From assembly GCF_036188265.1 (NCBI RefSeq), contig NZ_CP108093.1:4670001-4734000 (forward strand): a DNA stretch of 64,000 nt. Direction: 5' to 3'. The translations under genes and the position numbers were made by a program. Below are positions 10,125 through 19,287 of the stretch, one piece after another. The stretch is from Streptomyces sp. NBC_00247 (GTDB lineage: Bacteria > Actinomycetota > Actinomycetes > Streptomycetales > Streptomycetaceae). Every line of letters starts with the position of its first letter. Within the stretch, counting starts at the first letter, position 1. A model generated the notes under the pieces. The model saw only the letters and a program-made list of their open reading frames with translations, did not search any database and had not been told where the DNA came from.

Positions 10125-12413
10125 TTACGTGAAGGAGCGCAAGCGCAGGCTGTTCGTCACGACGAACACGGAGGAGAACGCCATGGCGGCTCCTGCGATC
10201 ATCGGGTTGAGCAGGCCGAACGCAGCAAGAGGCAGGGCTGCCACGTTGTACCCGAAGGCCCAGACGAGGTTGCCCCTGATGGTGGACAGCGTACGCCGCG
10301 AGAGCCGGATCGCGGCCCCCGTCACCTTGAGATCTCCACGGACCAATGTGAGATCGCTCGCTTCGATCGCCGCGTCCGTCCCCGTACCCATCGCCAGCCC
10401 CAGATCCGCGGTGGCCAGAGCGGCCGCGTCGTTCACGCCGTCGCCGACCATCGCGACCGCCCGGCCCTCCGCCTGGAGCCTCCGCACGATCTCCACTTTC
10501 TCCTGCGGCAGCACCTCGGCATAGACCTCGTCGATGCCGACCGCGCGCGCCACGGACTCGGCCACGGCCCGGTTGTCGCCGGTCAGCAGCACCGGGCGCA
10601 AGCCGAGCCGGCGCAGCTCGGCGACCGCTTCGGCGCTGCTCTCCTTCACGGTGTCCGCGACCTCCAGGACCGCGCGGGCCTCCCCGTCCCAGCCGACCAC
10701 CACGGCCGTGGCGCCGGTGGCCCCCGCGAGTACCGACTCCAGCTCCGGCGGCAGGACGATCCCGGCCTCCGCGAGGAGTGCCGGGCGGCCGACCAGGACC
10801 GCGTGTCCGTCCACGGTGCCGCGCACGCCGAGCCCGGCGACGTTGCCGAAACCGCTGACGGGCGCCGGGGCGCCCAGGCGCTCGGCCGCCGCGGCGGCCA
10901 CCGCGCGGGCGACCGGGTGCTCGGAGGCGTGCTCCAGCGCCCCGGCCAGCCGCAGCGCCTCGTCCTCGTCGGTGCCGGGAGCGGTGTGGACGGCCCGGAG
11001 CGCCATCCGGCCGGTGGTCACCGTGCCGGTCTTGTCGAGCACGATCGTGTCGATGCGGCGGGTGGTCTCCAGGACCTCGGGGCCCCTGATGAGGATGCCG
11101 AGCTGTGCGCCGCGCCCCGTACCGACCATGAGAGCGGTCGGAGTGGCGAGCCCCAGCGCGCAGGGACAGGCGATGATCAGCACGGCGACCGCGGCCGTGA
11201 ACGCGGCCGTCACGTCGTTCGTCACCAGCAACCAGGCCACCAGCGTGGCCACCGCGATCAGCAGCACGACCGGTACGAAGACCGCCGACACGCGGTCGGC
11301 GAGGCGTTGCACCTCGGCCTTGCCGTTCTGGGCGTTCTCCACGAGCCGGGCCATCCGGGCGAGCTGGGTGTCGGCCCCGACCCGGGTCGCCTCCACGACG
11401 AGCCGGCCCGAGACGTTCACGGTGGCCCCGGTGACCGTGGCACCCGGCCCCACGTCGACCGGTACGGACTCACCGGTGAGCATCGAGGCGTCCACGGCGG
11501 ACTCGCCCTCGGTCACCGTGCCGTCCGTGGCGATCTTCTCGCCGGGGCGGACCACGAAGCGGTCGCCCACCGCGAGCCGGGCGACCGGGACGCGTACCTC
11601 CGTACCGTCGTTCCTGAGCACGGCCACGTCCCGGGCGCCGAGGTGCATCAGCGCCCGCAGCGCCGAACCCGCCTTCCGCTTGGACTGGGCCTCCAGCCAA
11701 CGGCCGAGCAGGATGAAACTCACCACCCCGGCCGCGACCTCCAGATAGAGCGCGGAGGAGGCGTCGGAACGGGAGGCCACCAGGTCGAAACCGTGCCGCA
11801 TGCCCGGCATCCCGGCATCGCCGAAGAAGAGCGCCCACAACGACCAGCCGAAAGCTGCCAGCGTGCCGACCGAGACCAGGGTGTCCATGGTCGCGGCGCC
11901 GTGCTTGAGGTTGGTCCAGGCGGCGCGGTGGAACGGCAGCCCACCCCAGACGACCACCGGGGCGGCGAGGGTCAGTGAGAGCCACTGCCAGTTGTCGAAC
12001 TGGAAGGCCGGGACCATCGAGAGCAGGACCACCGGCACGGAGAGCAGCACCGAGACGACCAGGCGCTGCCGCAGCGCGGCGAGCGGTCCGTCGTCGCCGT
12101 CGGGTGCGCCGGCCTCCGTCCCGGGCGCCTCGCCGGATATCGCGACGGGTTCCGGTTCCGGCGGAGGTGGGGGCGGGGTGGCGGTGTAGCCGGTCCGCTC
12201 GACCGTGGCGACGAGATCCGCGAGATCCGTGCCGGGGCCGAAGGAGACGCGGGCCTTCTCGGTCGCGTAGTTGACCGTGGCCCTCACGCCGTCCATCCGG
12301 TTCAGCTTCTTCTCGACACGTGCCGCGCACGAGGCGCAGGTCATGCCGCCGATCGTCAGCTCGGTCTCGGAGACCTCCGGGGCCGGGACCTCGGCTGTGG
12401 TGATGCTGGCCAT
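10125..12413 (-). CDS. copA: Copper-exporting P1B-type ATPase CopA
   Basis: This 762-residue P-type ATPase pumps Cu(I) out of the cytoplasm. It has one N-terminal heavy-metal-associated domain (M24-TCASC, metal ligands Cys26 and Cys29), eight predicted membrane segments, the transmembrane copper motif C416-P-C418, the phosphorylation motif around Asp460 in DKTGT, the SEHP motif and the MVGDGVNDAAAL hinge. The ATG at 12413 is preceded by CAGGAG; an upstream in-frame start would add 29 atypical residues. It lies 210 bases downstream of copZ on the same strand, so a shared CsoR-controlled transcript is likely. Confidence 0.95.
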   Translation of the reverse strand: MASITTAEVPAPEVSETELTIGGMTCASCAARVEKKLNRMDGVRATVNYATEKARVSFGPGTDLADLVATVERTGYTATPPPPPPEPEPVAISGEAPGTEAGAPDGDDGPLAALRQRLVVSVLLSVPVVLLSMVPAFQFDNWQWLSLTLAAPVVVWGGLPFHRAAWTNLKHGAATMDTLVSVGTLAAFGWSLWALFFGDAGMPGMRHGFDLVASRSDASSALYLEVAAGVVSFILLGRWLEAQSKRKAGSALRALMHLGARDVAVLRNDGTEVRVPVARLAVGDRFVVRPGEKIATDGTVTEGESAVDASMLTGESVPVDVGPGATVTGATVNVSGRLVVEATRVGADTQLARMARLVENAQNGKAEVQRLADRVSAVFVPVVLLIAVATLVAWLLVTNDVTAAFTAAVAVLIIACPCALGLATPTALMVGTGRGAQLGILIRGPEVLETTRRIDTIVLDKTGTVTTGRMALRAVHTAPGTDEDEALRLAGALEHASEHPVARAVAAAAAERLGAPAPVSGFGNVAGLGVRGTVDGHAVLVGRPALLAEAGIVLPPELESVLAGATGATAVVVGWDGEARAVLEVADTVKESSAEAVAELRRLGLRPVLLTGDNRAVAESVARAVGIDEVYAEVLPQEKVEIVRRLQAEGRAVAMVGDGVNDAAALATADLGLAMGTGTDAAIEASDLTLVRGDLKVTGAAIRLSRRTLSTIRGNLVWAFGYNVAALPLAAFGLLNPMIAGAAMAFSSVFVVTNSLRLRSFT

Positions 12414-12623
12414 GTCCGAACTCCTGGGAGAAACACGTCGGGCCGTACCCCACCAGTATCTGCTGGCGGCATCCGGCCCGAAGGGTGAGAGGTGGGGCAC
12501 TCCGCCGCTGTTCCTGCGGCGGTCCGGTGCCCCGTGCGGTGTCGGTCTGCCGGCGGCGGTGTGTCGGCGCCGACGTGCGGTGTCGGTGTGCCTACGTGCG
12601 GCGTCGGTCTGCCGACGGGGGTG

Positions 12624-12926
12624 TCAGGCTCGGCCGACGTACTCGTACCCCGCCTCGTCGACGGCGGCGCGCACGGCTTCCTCGGTCAGCGGGGCGCGGG
12701 AGGAGACGCTCACCCGGCCGGTGGCGGCCACCGCCTTCACCTCGGTCACCCCGTCGACGGCGGAGAGCTCCTCGGTGACGGCACCCTCGCAGTGGCCGCA
12801 GGTCATGCCCTTCACCTCGTACACCGCGGTGACCGAGTCGATCCGTACCTCGGCGGGTGCGCCGTGGTCGGCCCCGGACGAGCAGCAGGAGCGGGCGGCC
12901 TGAGGGGTGTCGGTCTCGGCGGTCAT
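12624..12926 (-). CDS. copZ: Copper chaperone with heavy-metal-associated domain
   Basis: The 100-residue protein has an HMA fold from about residue 33 to the end, with the Cu(I) ligands Cys43 and Cys46 in GMTCGHC. The N-terminal 30 residues contain an extra Cys-Cys pair at 14-15, which could be a second binding site. It should hand copper to the CopA HMA domain. A GAGGAG binding site precedes the ATG. The gene sits first in the copZ-copA unit, about 160 bases downstream of a CsoR-type operator. Confidence 0.93.
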   Translation of the reverse strand: MTAETDTPQAARSCCSSGADHGAPAEVRIDSVTAVYEVKGMTCGHCEGAVTEELSAVDGVTEVKAVAATGRVSVSSRAPLTEEAVRAAVDEAGYEYVGRA

Positions 12927-13086
12927 GGTCGTTCTCCTCTGATCGGATGCCGAAGAGCGTGGTCCGCGGCGCCAGCCGGAGGACGAAAGCGCAACAATTC
13001 GGCACATTGAGCGTTGTAGGGAGGAATCGGTTCGGCCGGTGTACGTCCGGACCGGGTCGAAGCCTCGTTGCCTCACTTCCGAGACT

Positions 13087-13103
13087 ATACCCCTAGGGGG
13101 TAT
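13087..13103. promoter_or_regulatory. CsoR-type copper operator
   Basis: ATACCCC-TAG-GGGGTAT is a perfect 7-3-7 inverted repeat that matches the GC-tract operator bound by the copper sensor CsoR in actinobacteria. It is upstream of copZ. Its last base overlaps the stop codon of the PrsW-family gene. CsoR releases this site when it binds Cu(I), so copZ-copA should be copper-induced. The csoR gene itself is not in the window. Confidence 0.85.
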
Positions 13104-14158
13104 CAAGGCGAGCGCCTCGCTCCGGTCGCGGACACCGCGCGCGCCCGCTCCCGGCGGGATCGCAGGACGAGCACCCGGAGCCACCACACCCCCACCAGGG
13201 TGGTCGCCACCGTGCCGCCCACCGAGAACAGGGTGAAGAGGTGTTGCTGCTGGTCGGTGGCGTCCTCCAGGTACCCCTGAGCCGACATCGCGTCCATCGT
13301 CCGGTCGTCGGTGACCCGGGCGACCAGCCAGACCGCGATGCCCCGCATCGAGTCCCACAGGGCGTGCAGGACGGCGACCCCGAGGAAGGCGCCGACGACC
13401 GTCGGCGGAAAGCGGAACCGGCCGCCCGGCTCCCGGTGGACCAGCAGGACACCGCCGGTGATCGCCGTCCACAGGCCGTGCCCGAAGGGGGAGAGCACCC
13501 CGCGCAGCACCTCGGTCTCCAGCAGCGCGCGCAGGTCGATGCCGTCCAGCGTGACCGCCGCGTCGAAGGCGTACCCGGCGCTCTCGAACGCCGCGAAACC
13601 GAATCCGACCGTGGCGCCCAGCACCAGACCGGCTCTCCGGCCCCGGACGGCGTGGTGGCGCCGGAGGACGAGCATCAGGGCGCCGAGCTTCACCGCCTCC
13701 TCGATCAGGCCGACGCCGAGGAACAGCCAGACGGAGGTCCGGTGCAGCAGGTAGTACTCCAGGACCGAGGCGCCCAGCACGCCGAGGATCCCGCCGGCCA
13801 GGAAGGAGCCCAGGATCAGGGATGGCCCGAGGTCCTCGCCGTGCCGCTCGTACGCCCACAGCACGAACACCGCCGGTACGAGAAAGCTGCCGAGCAGGAT
13901 CAGCGTCGGCAGCAGGGTGGAGTTCTGGGTGAGGTACGTGGCTCCGGCGGCGAGCGCCCACGAGACGATCCCGCCCCAGAGGCAGCGCCGCCACAGTCCG
14001 GGGCGCGGGCGGGGTGGGCCGTCCGGCGGGCCCGCCGGAGGGCCGGGTGGCGGGGAGTGTGAGGGCGGGGGTGGTGGCTCGGGAGAGGACCAGTTCACGC
14101 CGGCTCCAAGTGGCGGGCCTCCCGCCACCCGCATCCGGGGAGGGGAGGCGGGAGGCAA
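13103..14158 (-). CDS. PrsW-family intramembrane metalloprotease
   Basis: The 351-residue membrane protein has a Pro-rich cytoplasmic N-terminus (about 50 residues) and eight or more hydrophobic segments. PrsW-family motifs are present: EEAVK in GLIEEAVKLGAL, the FAAFESAGYAF segment and GHGLWTAITGG with a conserved His. In Bacillus, PrsW cleaves an anti-sigma factor; in Streptomyces the substrate is unknown. The annotated start is uncertain, because Met1, an internal ATG at residue 9 or a GTG near residue 21 would all keep the membrane domain. Its stop codon overlaps the CsoR operator, so it is probably not part of the copper regulon. Confidence 0.85.
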   Translation of the reverse strand: MPPASPPRMRVAGGPPLGAGVNWSSPEPPPPPSHSPPPGPPAGPPDGPPRPRPGLWRRCLWGGIVSWALAAGATYLTQNSTLLPTLILLGSFLVPAVFVLWAYERHGEDLGPSLILGSFLAGGILGVLGASVLEYYLLHRTSVWLFLGVGLIEEAVKLGALMLVLRRHHAVRGRRAGLVLGATVGFGFAAFESAGYAFDAAVTLDGIDLRALLETEVLRGVLSPFGHGLWTAITGGVLLVHREPGGRFRFPPTVVGAFLGVAVLHALWDSMRGIAVWLVARVTDDRTMDAMSAQGYLEDATDQQQHLFTLFSVGGTVATTLVGVWWLRVLVLRSRRERARAVSATGARRSP

Positions 14159-14164
14159 CGAGGG

Positions 14165-14259
14165 GATCGGGTGAAGTCGTGAGGGATCGGGTCAATCAGT
14201 GGTCGATCGCGTGAATCAGTGGTGGATCGCGTGAATCAGTGAGGGATCGGGTGAGATCG
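14165..14259. repeat. 20-bp tandem repeat, about 4.7 copies
   Basis: Units begin with GATCG at 14165, 14185, 14205, 14225 and 14245. The best-conserved copies read GATCGCGTGAATCAGTGGTG and GATCGCGTGAATCAGTGAGG. The array lies immediately upstream of the PrsW-family gene, just beyond the start of that minus-strand frame. Confidence 0.85.
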
Positions 14260-14393
14260 CCAAAGCCTATGGTCTGCGTGCGAGCCGGGACGTAAAGGGC
14301 GTGTCGTGGGCGCGTGGCTGTCGTTGGTGAGGCATGTCGTCGCACCGTTCGGGATGTTCCGGGGCATATGCCGCTGGGTGGTGTTCCCGCCGT

Positions 14394-14415
14394 GGCGCGG
14401 GTCGTGCCCCGCGCC
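14394..14415 (-). terminator. Hairpin downstream of tetR
   Basis: GGCGCGGG and CCCGCGCC form a perfect 8-bp stem with a 6-base loop, 23 bases after the stop codon of the minus-strand TetR gene. Confidence 0.5.
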
Positions 14416-14438
14416 GAGGTGGCCGCCGTGCCGCGCTG

Positions 14439-15329
14439 TCAGACGGAGTCCGGGGTGCGCGAGAGCCGGTTCGCCTCGTCGAGCAGGGGATTCAGGTAGC
14501 GGAACATCACCGTCTTCAGTTCGTCGGCGAACGCCTGCCGCTGCTCGCCCTCGTGCGTCATGATCAGGTCGATTCCGGCCTTGAACAGCTGGAAGGCCAT
14601 GATGCCGACGAGCCGTATCCGGGCGGCGGGGAGCTCCGGCAGGTAGCCCGCCAGAAGTGCTTCGACGCGGGTGAGCATCGCGTCGTGCACGGCGTCGTGC
14701 TTCTCGGTGATGCGGCCGGGCACCTCACCGCCGTGCATGAGGACGCAGAAGGCCGGGTTCTCCGTGTTGAAGGCGATCAGCGGGTCGAGCACCGTGTCGA
14801 GCATGCGGTCCAGCGCGAGTTCGGTGTGGCTGAGCGTGATGGCTTCGCCGTACGTCTCCTGCCAGCGGTGCAGGAGGCGGTCGCCGAGCTCCACCGCGAT
14901 CGCCTCCTTGTTGGGGAAGAACTGGTAGAGCGTGCCGGGCGAGACTCCGGCCTCGCGGGCGATCGCGTTGGTGCTGGCGGCGGTGTACCCCTGGGTGCGG
15001 AACACGTCGGCGGCGGCCGAAAGCAGCTGGGCGATCCGGGCCTCGCCGCGCGCCTGACGGCGGCGGGGCGGCGGAGTGCCGCCGCCCGTGTCCGGGGTCG
15101 CGGGCGGTGCGGGGGGTGCTGGAGTCACCGAGGTTGCCGGGGGCGCGGGGGGTGCTGGGGGTGCCGTGCGGCCGGCCGTGTCGGCCCTGCCTGCGCCCTG
15201 TGCGCCTCCCGGCGCCGTCGACTCCTCTGCCGTCGCGGTGGTGGCCCGCTCGGCTTCCGTCCCGGCCTTCGCCTCGGCTCCGGCCCCGGCCTCCGCCCTC
15301 ATCTCGGCTCCGGCCTCGGTCTCAGGCAT
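14439..15329 (-). CDS. TetR-family repressor with long low-complexity N-terminus
   Basis: The 296-residue protein has an unusual first 95 residues rich in Ala, Pro, Glu and Thr. They are followed by a Tet-repressor HTH (about 98-145, TNAIAREAGVSPGTLYQFFPNKEAI) and a C-terminal ligand/dimer domain. It is divergent from the MMPL exporter gene, and the 158 bases between them hold nested palindromes, so it very probably represses the exporter and itself. The start is not certain: the ATG at 15329 has no strong Shine-Dalgarno, and a shorter protein starting nearer the HTH would lack the low-complexity arm. The TetR assignment is firm, the inducer unknown. Confidence 0.88.
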   Translation of the reverse strand: MPETEAGAEMRAEAGAGAEAKAGTEAERATTATAEESTAPGGAQGAGRADTAGRTAPPAPPAPPATSVTPAPPAPPATPDTGGGTPPPRRRQARGEARIAQLLSAAADVFRTQGYTAASTNAIAREAGVSPGTLYQFFPNKEAIAVELGDRLLHRWQETYGEAITLSHTELALDRMLDTVLDPLIAFNTENPAFCVLMHGGEVPGRITEKHDAVHDAMLTRVEALLAGYLPELPAARIRLVGIMAFQLFKAGIDLIMTHEGEQRQAFADELKTVMFRYLNPLLDEANRLSRTPDSV

Positions 15330-15361
15330 GGCTCATCCCCAACCCTCAAGAGAGTGATTGA

Positions 15362-15416
15362 CAAACACGAGCAGGTGCTCGCATTCTTGAGAAACGCGAG
15401 CGAGCACTCGTGTTTG
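15362..15416. promoter_or_regulatory. Palindromic operator region between tetR and the MMPL gene
   Basis: CAAACACGAG at 15362-15371 is the exact inverse of CTCGTGTTTG at 15407-15416. Each arm also holds its own smaller palindrome: CGAGCA-GG-TGCTCG on the left and CGAG-CA-CTCG on the right. This two-site layout is typical for a TetR dimer pair controlling divergent genes. Confidence 0.65.
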
Positions 15417-15487
15417 CCAGTCTACGTGGCAATGGCTGGTCCGTGCTGCCCCGCGCAGCCCGGGCCTGGTGGAGGGGACACCGCATC

Positions 15488-17776
15488 ATGCGTGTAGTCG
15501 AGAGCCCGCGACGGCTCGGTCGCTGGATCCGTTTCGTGACGGCGCGGCCTCGGCTGGCTCTGCTGGCGGCACTCGTGCTCACCGGGCTCGCGGTGTTCGC
15601 CGGGAGTGGTGTCGGCGACCGGATGGCCAGCGGCGGCTGGGAGGACCCGGCCGCCGAATCGACCTGGACGACACGAGCGCTGGAGCGGGAGTTCCCCTCT
15701 TCCCAGCCCAATGTCCTGCTGCTGATCGACAGCGGGGCCGCCTCGGTCGACGATCCGGCGGTGGCGGCGGAAGCCGCGCGCCTCACCGACCGCCTCGCCG
15801 CCGAGGAGGGGGTCACCGGCGTCGGCTCCTACTGGCAGACCTCCGCCCCCGCCCTGCGTGCCCGGGACGGACACGAAGCGCTGATCGCCGCGCACATCAC
15901 CGGCGAGGAGAAGGCTGCCGGAGAGACGCTCGACCGGATCGCCCCTCTCTTCGAAGGGGAGCACGGTCCGGTGGAGGTCTCGGTCGGCGGACCGATCGCC
16001 GTGCGGCACGAGATGCAGTCGATCATCCAGGAGGATCTGCTGAGGGCGGAGCTGGTCGCCCTGCCGGTCACCCTCGTCCTGCTGGTGATGGTCTTCGGCA
16101 GCGCGGTGGCGGCCCTGCTGCCTCTCGCCGTGGGCATCGTGGCGATCCTGGGGACCAACGCCGTGCTGCGCGGCATGACGGAGCTGACCGAGGTCTCCGT
16201 GTTCGCCCAGAACCTCACGACCGCCCTGGGCCTCGGGCTCGCCGTCGACTACGCCCTGTTCATCGTGCGCCGGTTCCGGGAAGAGATGGCCGCCGGTGCG
16301 GACCCGCGCGCCGCGGTCGGCACCACACTCCGTACGGCGGGGCGCACCGTGCTCTTCTCCGCGCTCACGGTCGGGGTCTCGCTCTCGGCGATGCTCGTCT
16401 TCCCCCAGTACTTCCTGCGCTCCTTCGCTTACGCCGGAATCGCGGTGGTGCTCCTGGCAGCCGGGGCGGCCCTCATCCTGTTGCCCGCCGCGCTGATGCT
16501 GCTCGGCCCCCGGGTCAACGCCTTGGACCTGAGGCGTGCGTTGGTCCGCCGAAGAGGTGTCGGCCCGGCGCGGCACGTGACGGCCGGCCGGGGCTGGGCC
16601 CGTCTCGCCGACCTGGTGATGCGCCGCGCCCCTGTCGTCGCCGTGGCCACCACGGCCGTGCTCATCCTGCTGGGGCTGCCCTTCCTGGGCGTGAAGTTCG
16701 GTACGGCCGACGACCGCCAGCTGCCCGCGAGCTCGACCTCGCGCATGGTGCAGGACCACATCCGCGAGGGTTTCCCCGGGTCCCCGGGTGGCGGCCTCAC
16801 CCTGCTCGCCCGAGGGCCCGCGACCCCCGCCCAGTACACCGCGCTCCGCGAGCGGATCGCCGCCACAAAGGGGGTGGCGCGGGTGGACGGTCCGGTGACG
16901 GAGGGGGACTCGGCCGCCTACAGCGTGGTTCCCGAGGGCGAGGCGGTCGGGTCCGGGGCCCAGCGACTCGTCCAGGACCTCCGCGCGCTCGACGCGCCCG
17001 TCGAGACCTCGGTGACCGGGTCGGCCGCCGTACTCGTCGACTCGAAAGGCGCCATCGCCGACCGACTTCCCTGGGCCGTCGGCATCATCGTCGTGGTGAC
17101 CCTGCTCCTGGTCTTCCTGCTCACCGGGAGCGTCCTGATCCCCGTTCAGGCCGTGGTGCTCAACACCCTCAGCCTGACGGCCATGTTCGGCGCGGTCGTC
17201 TGGGTCTTCCAGGACGGCCACCTGTCCGGCCCGCTCTCCTTCACCAGCACCGGTGACATCGAGACCACCCTGCCCGTGCTGATGTTCTGCGTCGCCTTCG
17301 GGCTCTCCATGGACTACGGCGTCTTCCTCCTCTCCCGCATCAAGGAGGAGTACGACCGGACCGGTGAGCACGAGGGCTCCATCGCCTTCGGGCTGCGTCA
17401 CACCGGCGGACTCATCAGCGCCGCCGCCGTGATCCTGGCGGTGGTGATGGTCGCCATAGGGATCTCGCGGGTGACCAACACGAAGATGCTCGGACTCGGC
17501 ATCGCGCTGGCTGTGCTGATGGACGCCATGGTGGTGCGCAGCCTGCTGGTGCCCTCGGTCATGAAGGTGATGGGCCGGGCCACCTGGTGGGCACCCGCCC
17601 CGCTGCGCGCTCTCCACCGGAGGTTCGGCCTCGAAGAGGGACCGGCCGCCGCCCCGTTCGCGCACACGACGTCCGTACCCGGCCAGTGGGTGGACGGGCG
17701 GGGGGTGGACGGGCGGGGTGGGTCGCGCAGCGCCCGCTACCGACCGGGGCCGGAACACCTCGATCGCCGGGGGTAG
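15488..17776 (+). CDS. MMPL-family (RND-type) exporter
   Basis: This 762-residue membrane protein has the MMPL/RND layout: one membrane helix near residues 18-40, an extracytoplasmic loop, five helices, then the same pattern repeated. LGLAVDYALFIVRRFREE and FGLSMDYGVFLLSRIKEEY, each with the conserved Asp-Tyr pair used for proton coupling, mark the two halves. Relatives export lipids, siderophores or drugs. The ATG at 15488 is preceded by GGAGGGG; a longer frame upstream overlaps the operator region. The C-terminal tail contains the short repeat VDGRGVDGRGG. Divergent TetR control is likely. The substrate cannot be read from sequence. Confidence 0.9.
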   Translation: MRVVESPRRLGRWIRFVTARPRLALLAALVLTGLAVFAGSGVGDRMASGGWEDPAAESTWTTRALEREFPSSQPNVLLLIDSGAASVDDPAVAAEAARLTDRLAAEEGVTGVGSYWQTSAPALRARDGHEALIAAHITGEEKAAGETLDRIAPLFEGEHGPVEVSVGGPIAVRHEMQSIIQEDLLRAELVALPVTLVLLVMVFGSAVAALLPLAVGIVAILGTNAVLRGMTELTEVSVFAQNLTTALGLGLAVDYALFIVRRFREEMAAGADPRAAVGTTLRTAGRTVLFSALTVGVSLSAMLVFPQYFLRSFAYAGIAVVLLAAGAALILLPAALMLLGPRVNALDLRRALVRRRGVGPARHVTAGRGWARLADLVMRRAPVVAVATTAVLILLGLPFLGVKFGTADDRQLPASSTSRMVQDHIREGFPGSPGGGLTLLARGPATPAQYTALRERIAATKGVARVDGPVTEGDSAAYSVVPEGEAVGSGAQRLVQDLRALDAPVETSVTGSAAVLVDSKGAIADRLPWAVGIIVVVTLLLVFLLTGSVLIPVQAVVLNTLSLTAMFGAVVWVFQDGHLSGPLSFTSTGDIETTLPVLMFCVAFGLSMDYGVFLLSRIKEEYDRTGEHEGSIAFGLRHTGGLISAAAVILAVVMVAIGISRVTNTKMLGLGIALAVLMDAMVVRSLLVPSVMKVMGRATWWAPAPLRALHRRFGLEEGPAAAPFAHTTSVPGQWVDGRGVDGRGGSRSARYRPGPEHLDRRG

Positions 17777-17977
17777 CCGAGGCCGACGCCACCGGCGACT
17801 CGCAGCCCCCGAGGGCCGGGGACCTGCGGCGGTACGCGGGAGGGCAGGTACGCGGAAGAAGAGGCAGGGGGGCAGAAGTTATGGGCGGGGCGTGGGAGGG
17901 GACACGGCCGGGTGGCGCGCCGTACCGTCCCCACCGGGCGTGCCGCCGGGGCGCGTGACGTGACGGAGGGCGGGGCC

Positions 17978-19036
17978 ATGCGGGCAGTGGTGTTCGAGAA
18001 ATTCGGTCAGGAGGCGCGGATCCAGGAGGTACCCGATCCGGTCCCGGCCCCGCAGGGGGTGGTGGTCCGGGTCGAGGCGACCGGGCTGTGCCGGAGCGAC
18101 TGGCACGGCTGGATGGGGCACGACGAGGACATCACCCTCCCGCACGTGCCGGGCCACGAACTCGCCGGAGTGGTCGAGGCGGTCGGCGCCGGAGTCGCCA
18201 ACTGGCGCCCCGGCGACCGGGTCACCGTCCCGTTCATCTGCGCCTGCGGACGGTGCGAAGCCTGCGCCACGGGAGCGCAGCAGGTGTGCGAGCGACAGAC
18301 CCAGCCCGGGTTCACCCACTGGGGCTCGTTCGCCGAGTACGTCGCGCTGGAGAACGCCGACGTCAACCTGGTGACCGTGCCCGATGAGCTCTCCTTCGCC
18401 ACGGCGGCCGGTCTGGGGTGCCGGTTCGCCACGGCGTTCCGTGCGGTGGCCGGCCAGGGCCGGGTCGCGCCGGGGGAGTGGGTGGCGGTGCACGGCTGCG
18501 GCGGGGTGGGGCTCTCCGCCGTGATGATCGCGGTGGCCGCCGGGGCCCGGGTGGTGGCCGTGGACGTCTCCGCCGCCGCGCTCGACCTGGCGAAGTCGTT
18601 CGGAGCGGCGGCGTGCGTGGACGCGTCGGCCCACCCGGAGGGCGCCGACGCCGTCGTCCGTGAACTCACGGGCGGCGGGGCACACCTCTCGCTCGACGCC
18701 CTCGGGTCGCCGGTGACCTGCGCCGCCTCCGTGCGGAGCCTGCGCAGGCGAGGACGCCATGTGCAGGTCGGGCTGCTGCCCCCGGCGGCCGGGGACCCGG
18801 TCGTCCCGATGCCCCGAGTGATCGCGCTGGAACTGGAGATCCTCGGCAGCCACGGAATGGCGGCCCACGACTACCCACCGATGATGGACATGGTCCGGGC
18901 GGGGACGCTCCGCCCCGACCTCCTGGTCACCTCCGCCATCGGTCTGGCCGAAGCCCCTGCTGCCCTCGCCTCCATGGGCACGGCCCCGGCAGCGGGGGTG
19001 ACGATCATCGAACCGGGACGCCCGCGCACCGAGTAG
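17978..19036 (+). CDS. Zinc-dependent alcohol dehydrogenase (MDR family)
   Basis: The 352-residue medium-chain dehydrogenase shows the catalytic zinc site (GLCRSDWHGW and GHELAGVV), the structural zinc site with four cysteines (CACGRCEACATGAQQVC) and a nucleotide-binding motif, GCGGVGLSAV, followed by VAVDVS. It should oxidise an alcohol with NAD(P)+; the natural substrate is unknown. GGAGGG lies 7 bases before the ATG at 17978. The gene is separated by 200 bases from the MMPL gene and may be transcribed alone. Confidence 0.92.
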   Translation: MRAVVFEKFGQEARIQEVPDPVPAPQGVVVRVEATGLCRSDWHGWMGHDEDITLPHVPGHELAGVVEAVGAGVANWRPGDRVTVPFICACGRCEACATGAQQVCERQTQPGFTHWGSFAEYVALENADVNLVTVPDELSFATAAGLGCRFATAFRAVAGQGRVAPGEWVAVHGCGGVGLSAVMIAVAAGARVVAVDVSAAALDLAKSFGAAACVDASAHPEGADAVVRELTGGGAHLSLDALGSPVTCAASVRSLRRRGRHVQVGLLPPAAGDPVVPMPRVIALELEILGSHGMAAHDYPPMMDMVRAGTLRPDLLVTSAIGLAEAPAALASMGTAPAAGVTIIEPGRPRTE

Positions 19037-19287
19037 CCGCACGACGGGCGACTGCGCGGGCCGGGCGACTGCGCGGACGGGTGGCCGGGGAGCCAGCTGT
19101 CCGGCCGATGAGCGGCGTGGGTGGGTCACCCGCCTCGCCCGGCGGGACTGGTCGACTCCGCTCGCACTCCTTGTCGGGCCGGACCGTGCTGGCTCCGCTC
19201 GCACTCGCACTCGCGCTCGGCCCGCTCGGCCCGCTCGGCCCGCCCGGATGGCCCGGGTCGCCGGTCCGCTCGGGTCGCGCGGTCCGC

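Noticed and set aside
15410..15487. Earlier start for the MMPL exporter
   Set aside because: It would place 26 extra residues over the operator arm and has no RBS, whereas the ATG at 15488 has GGAGGGG upstream.
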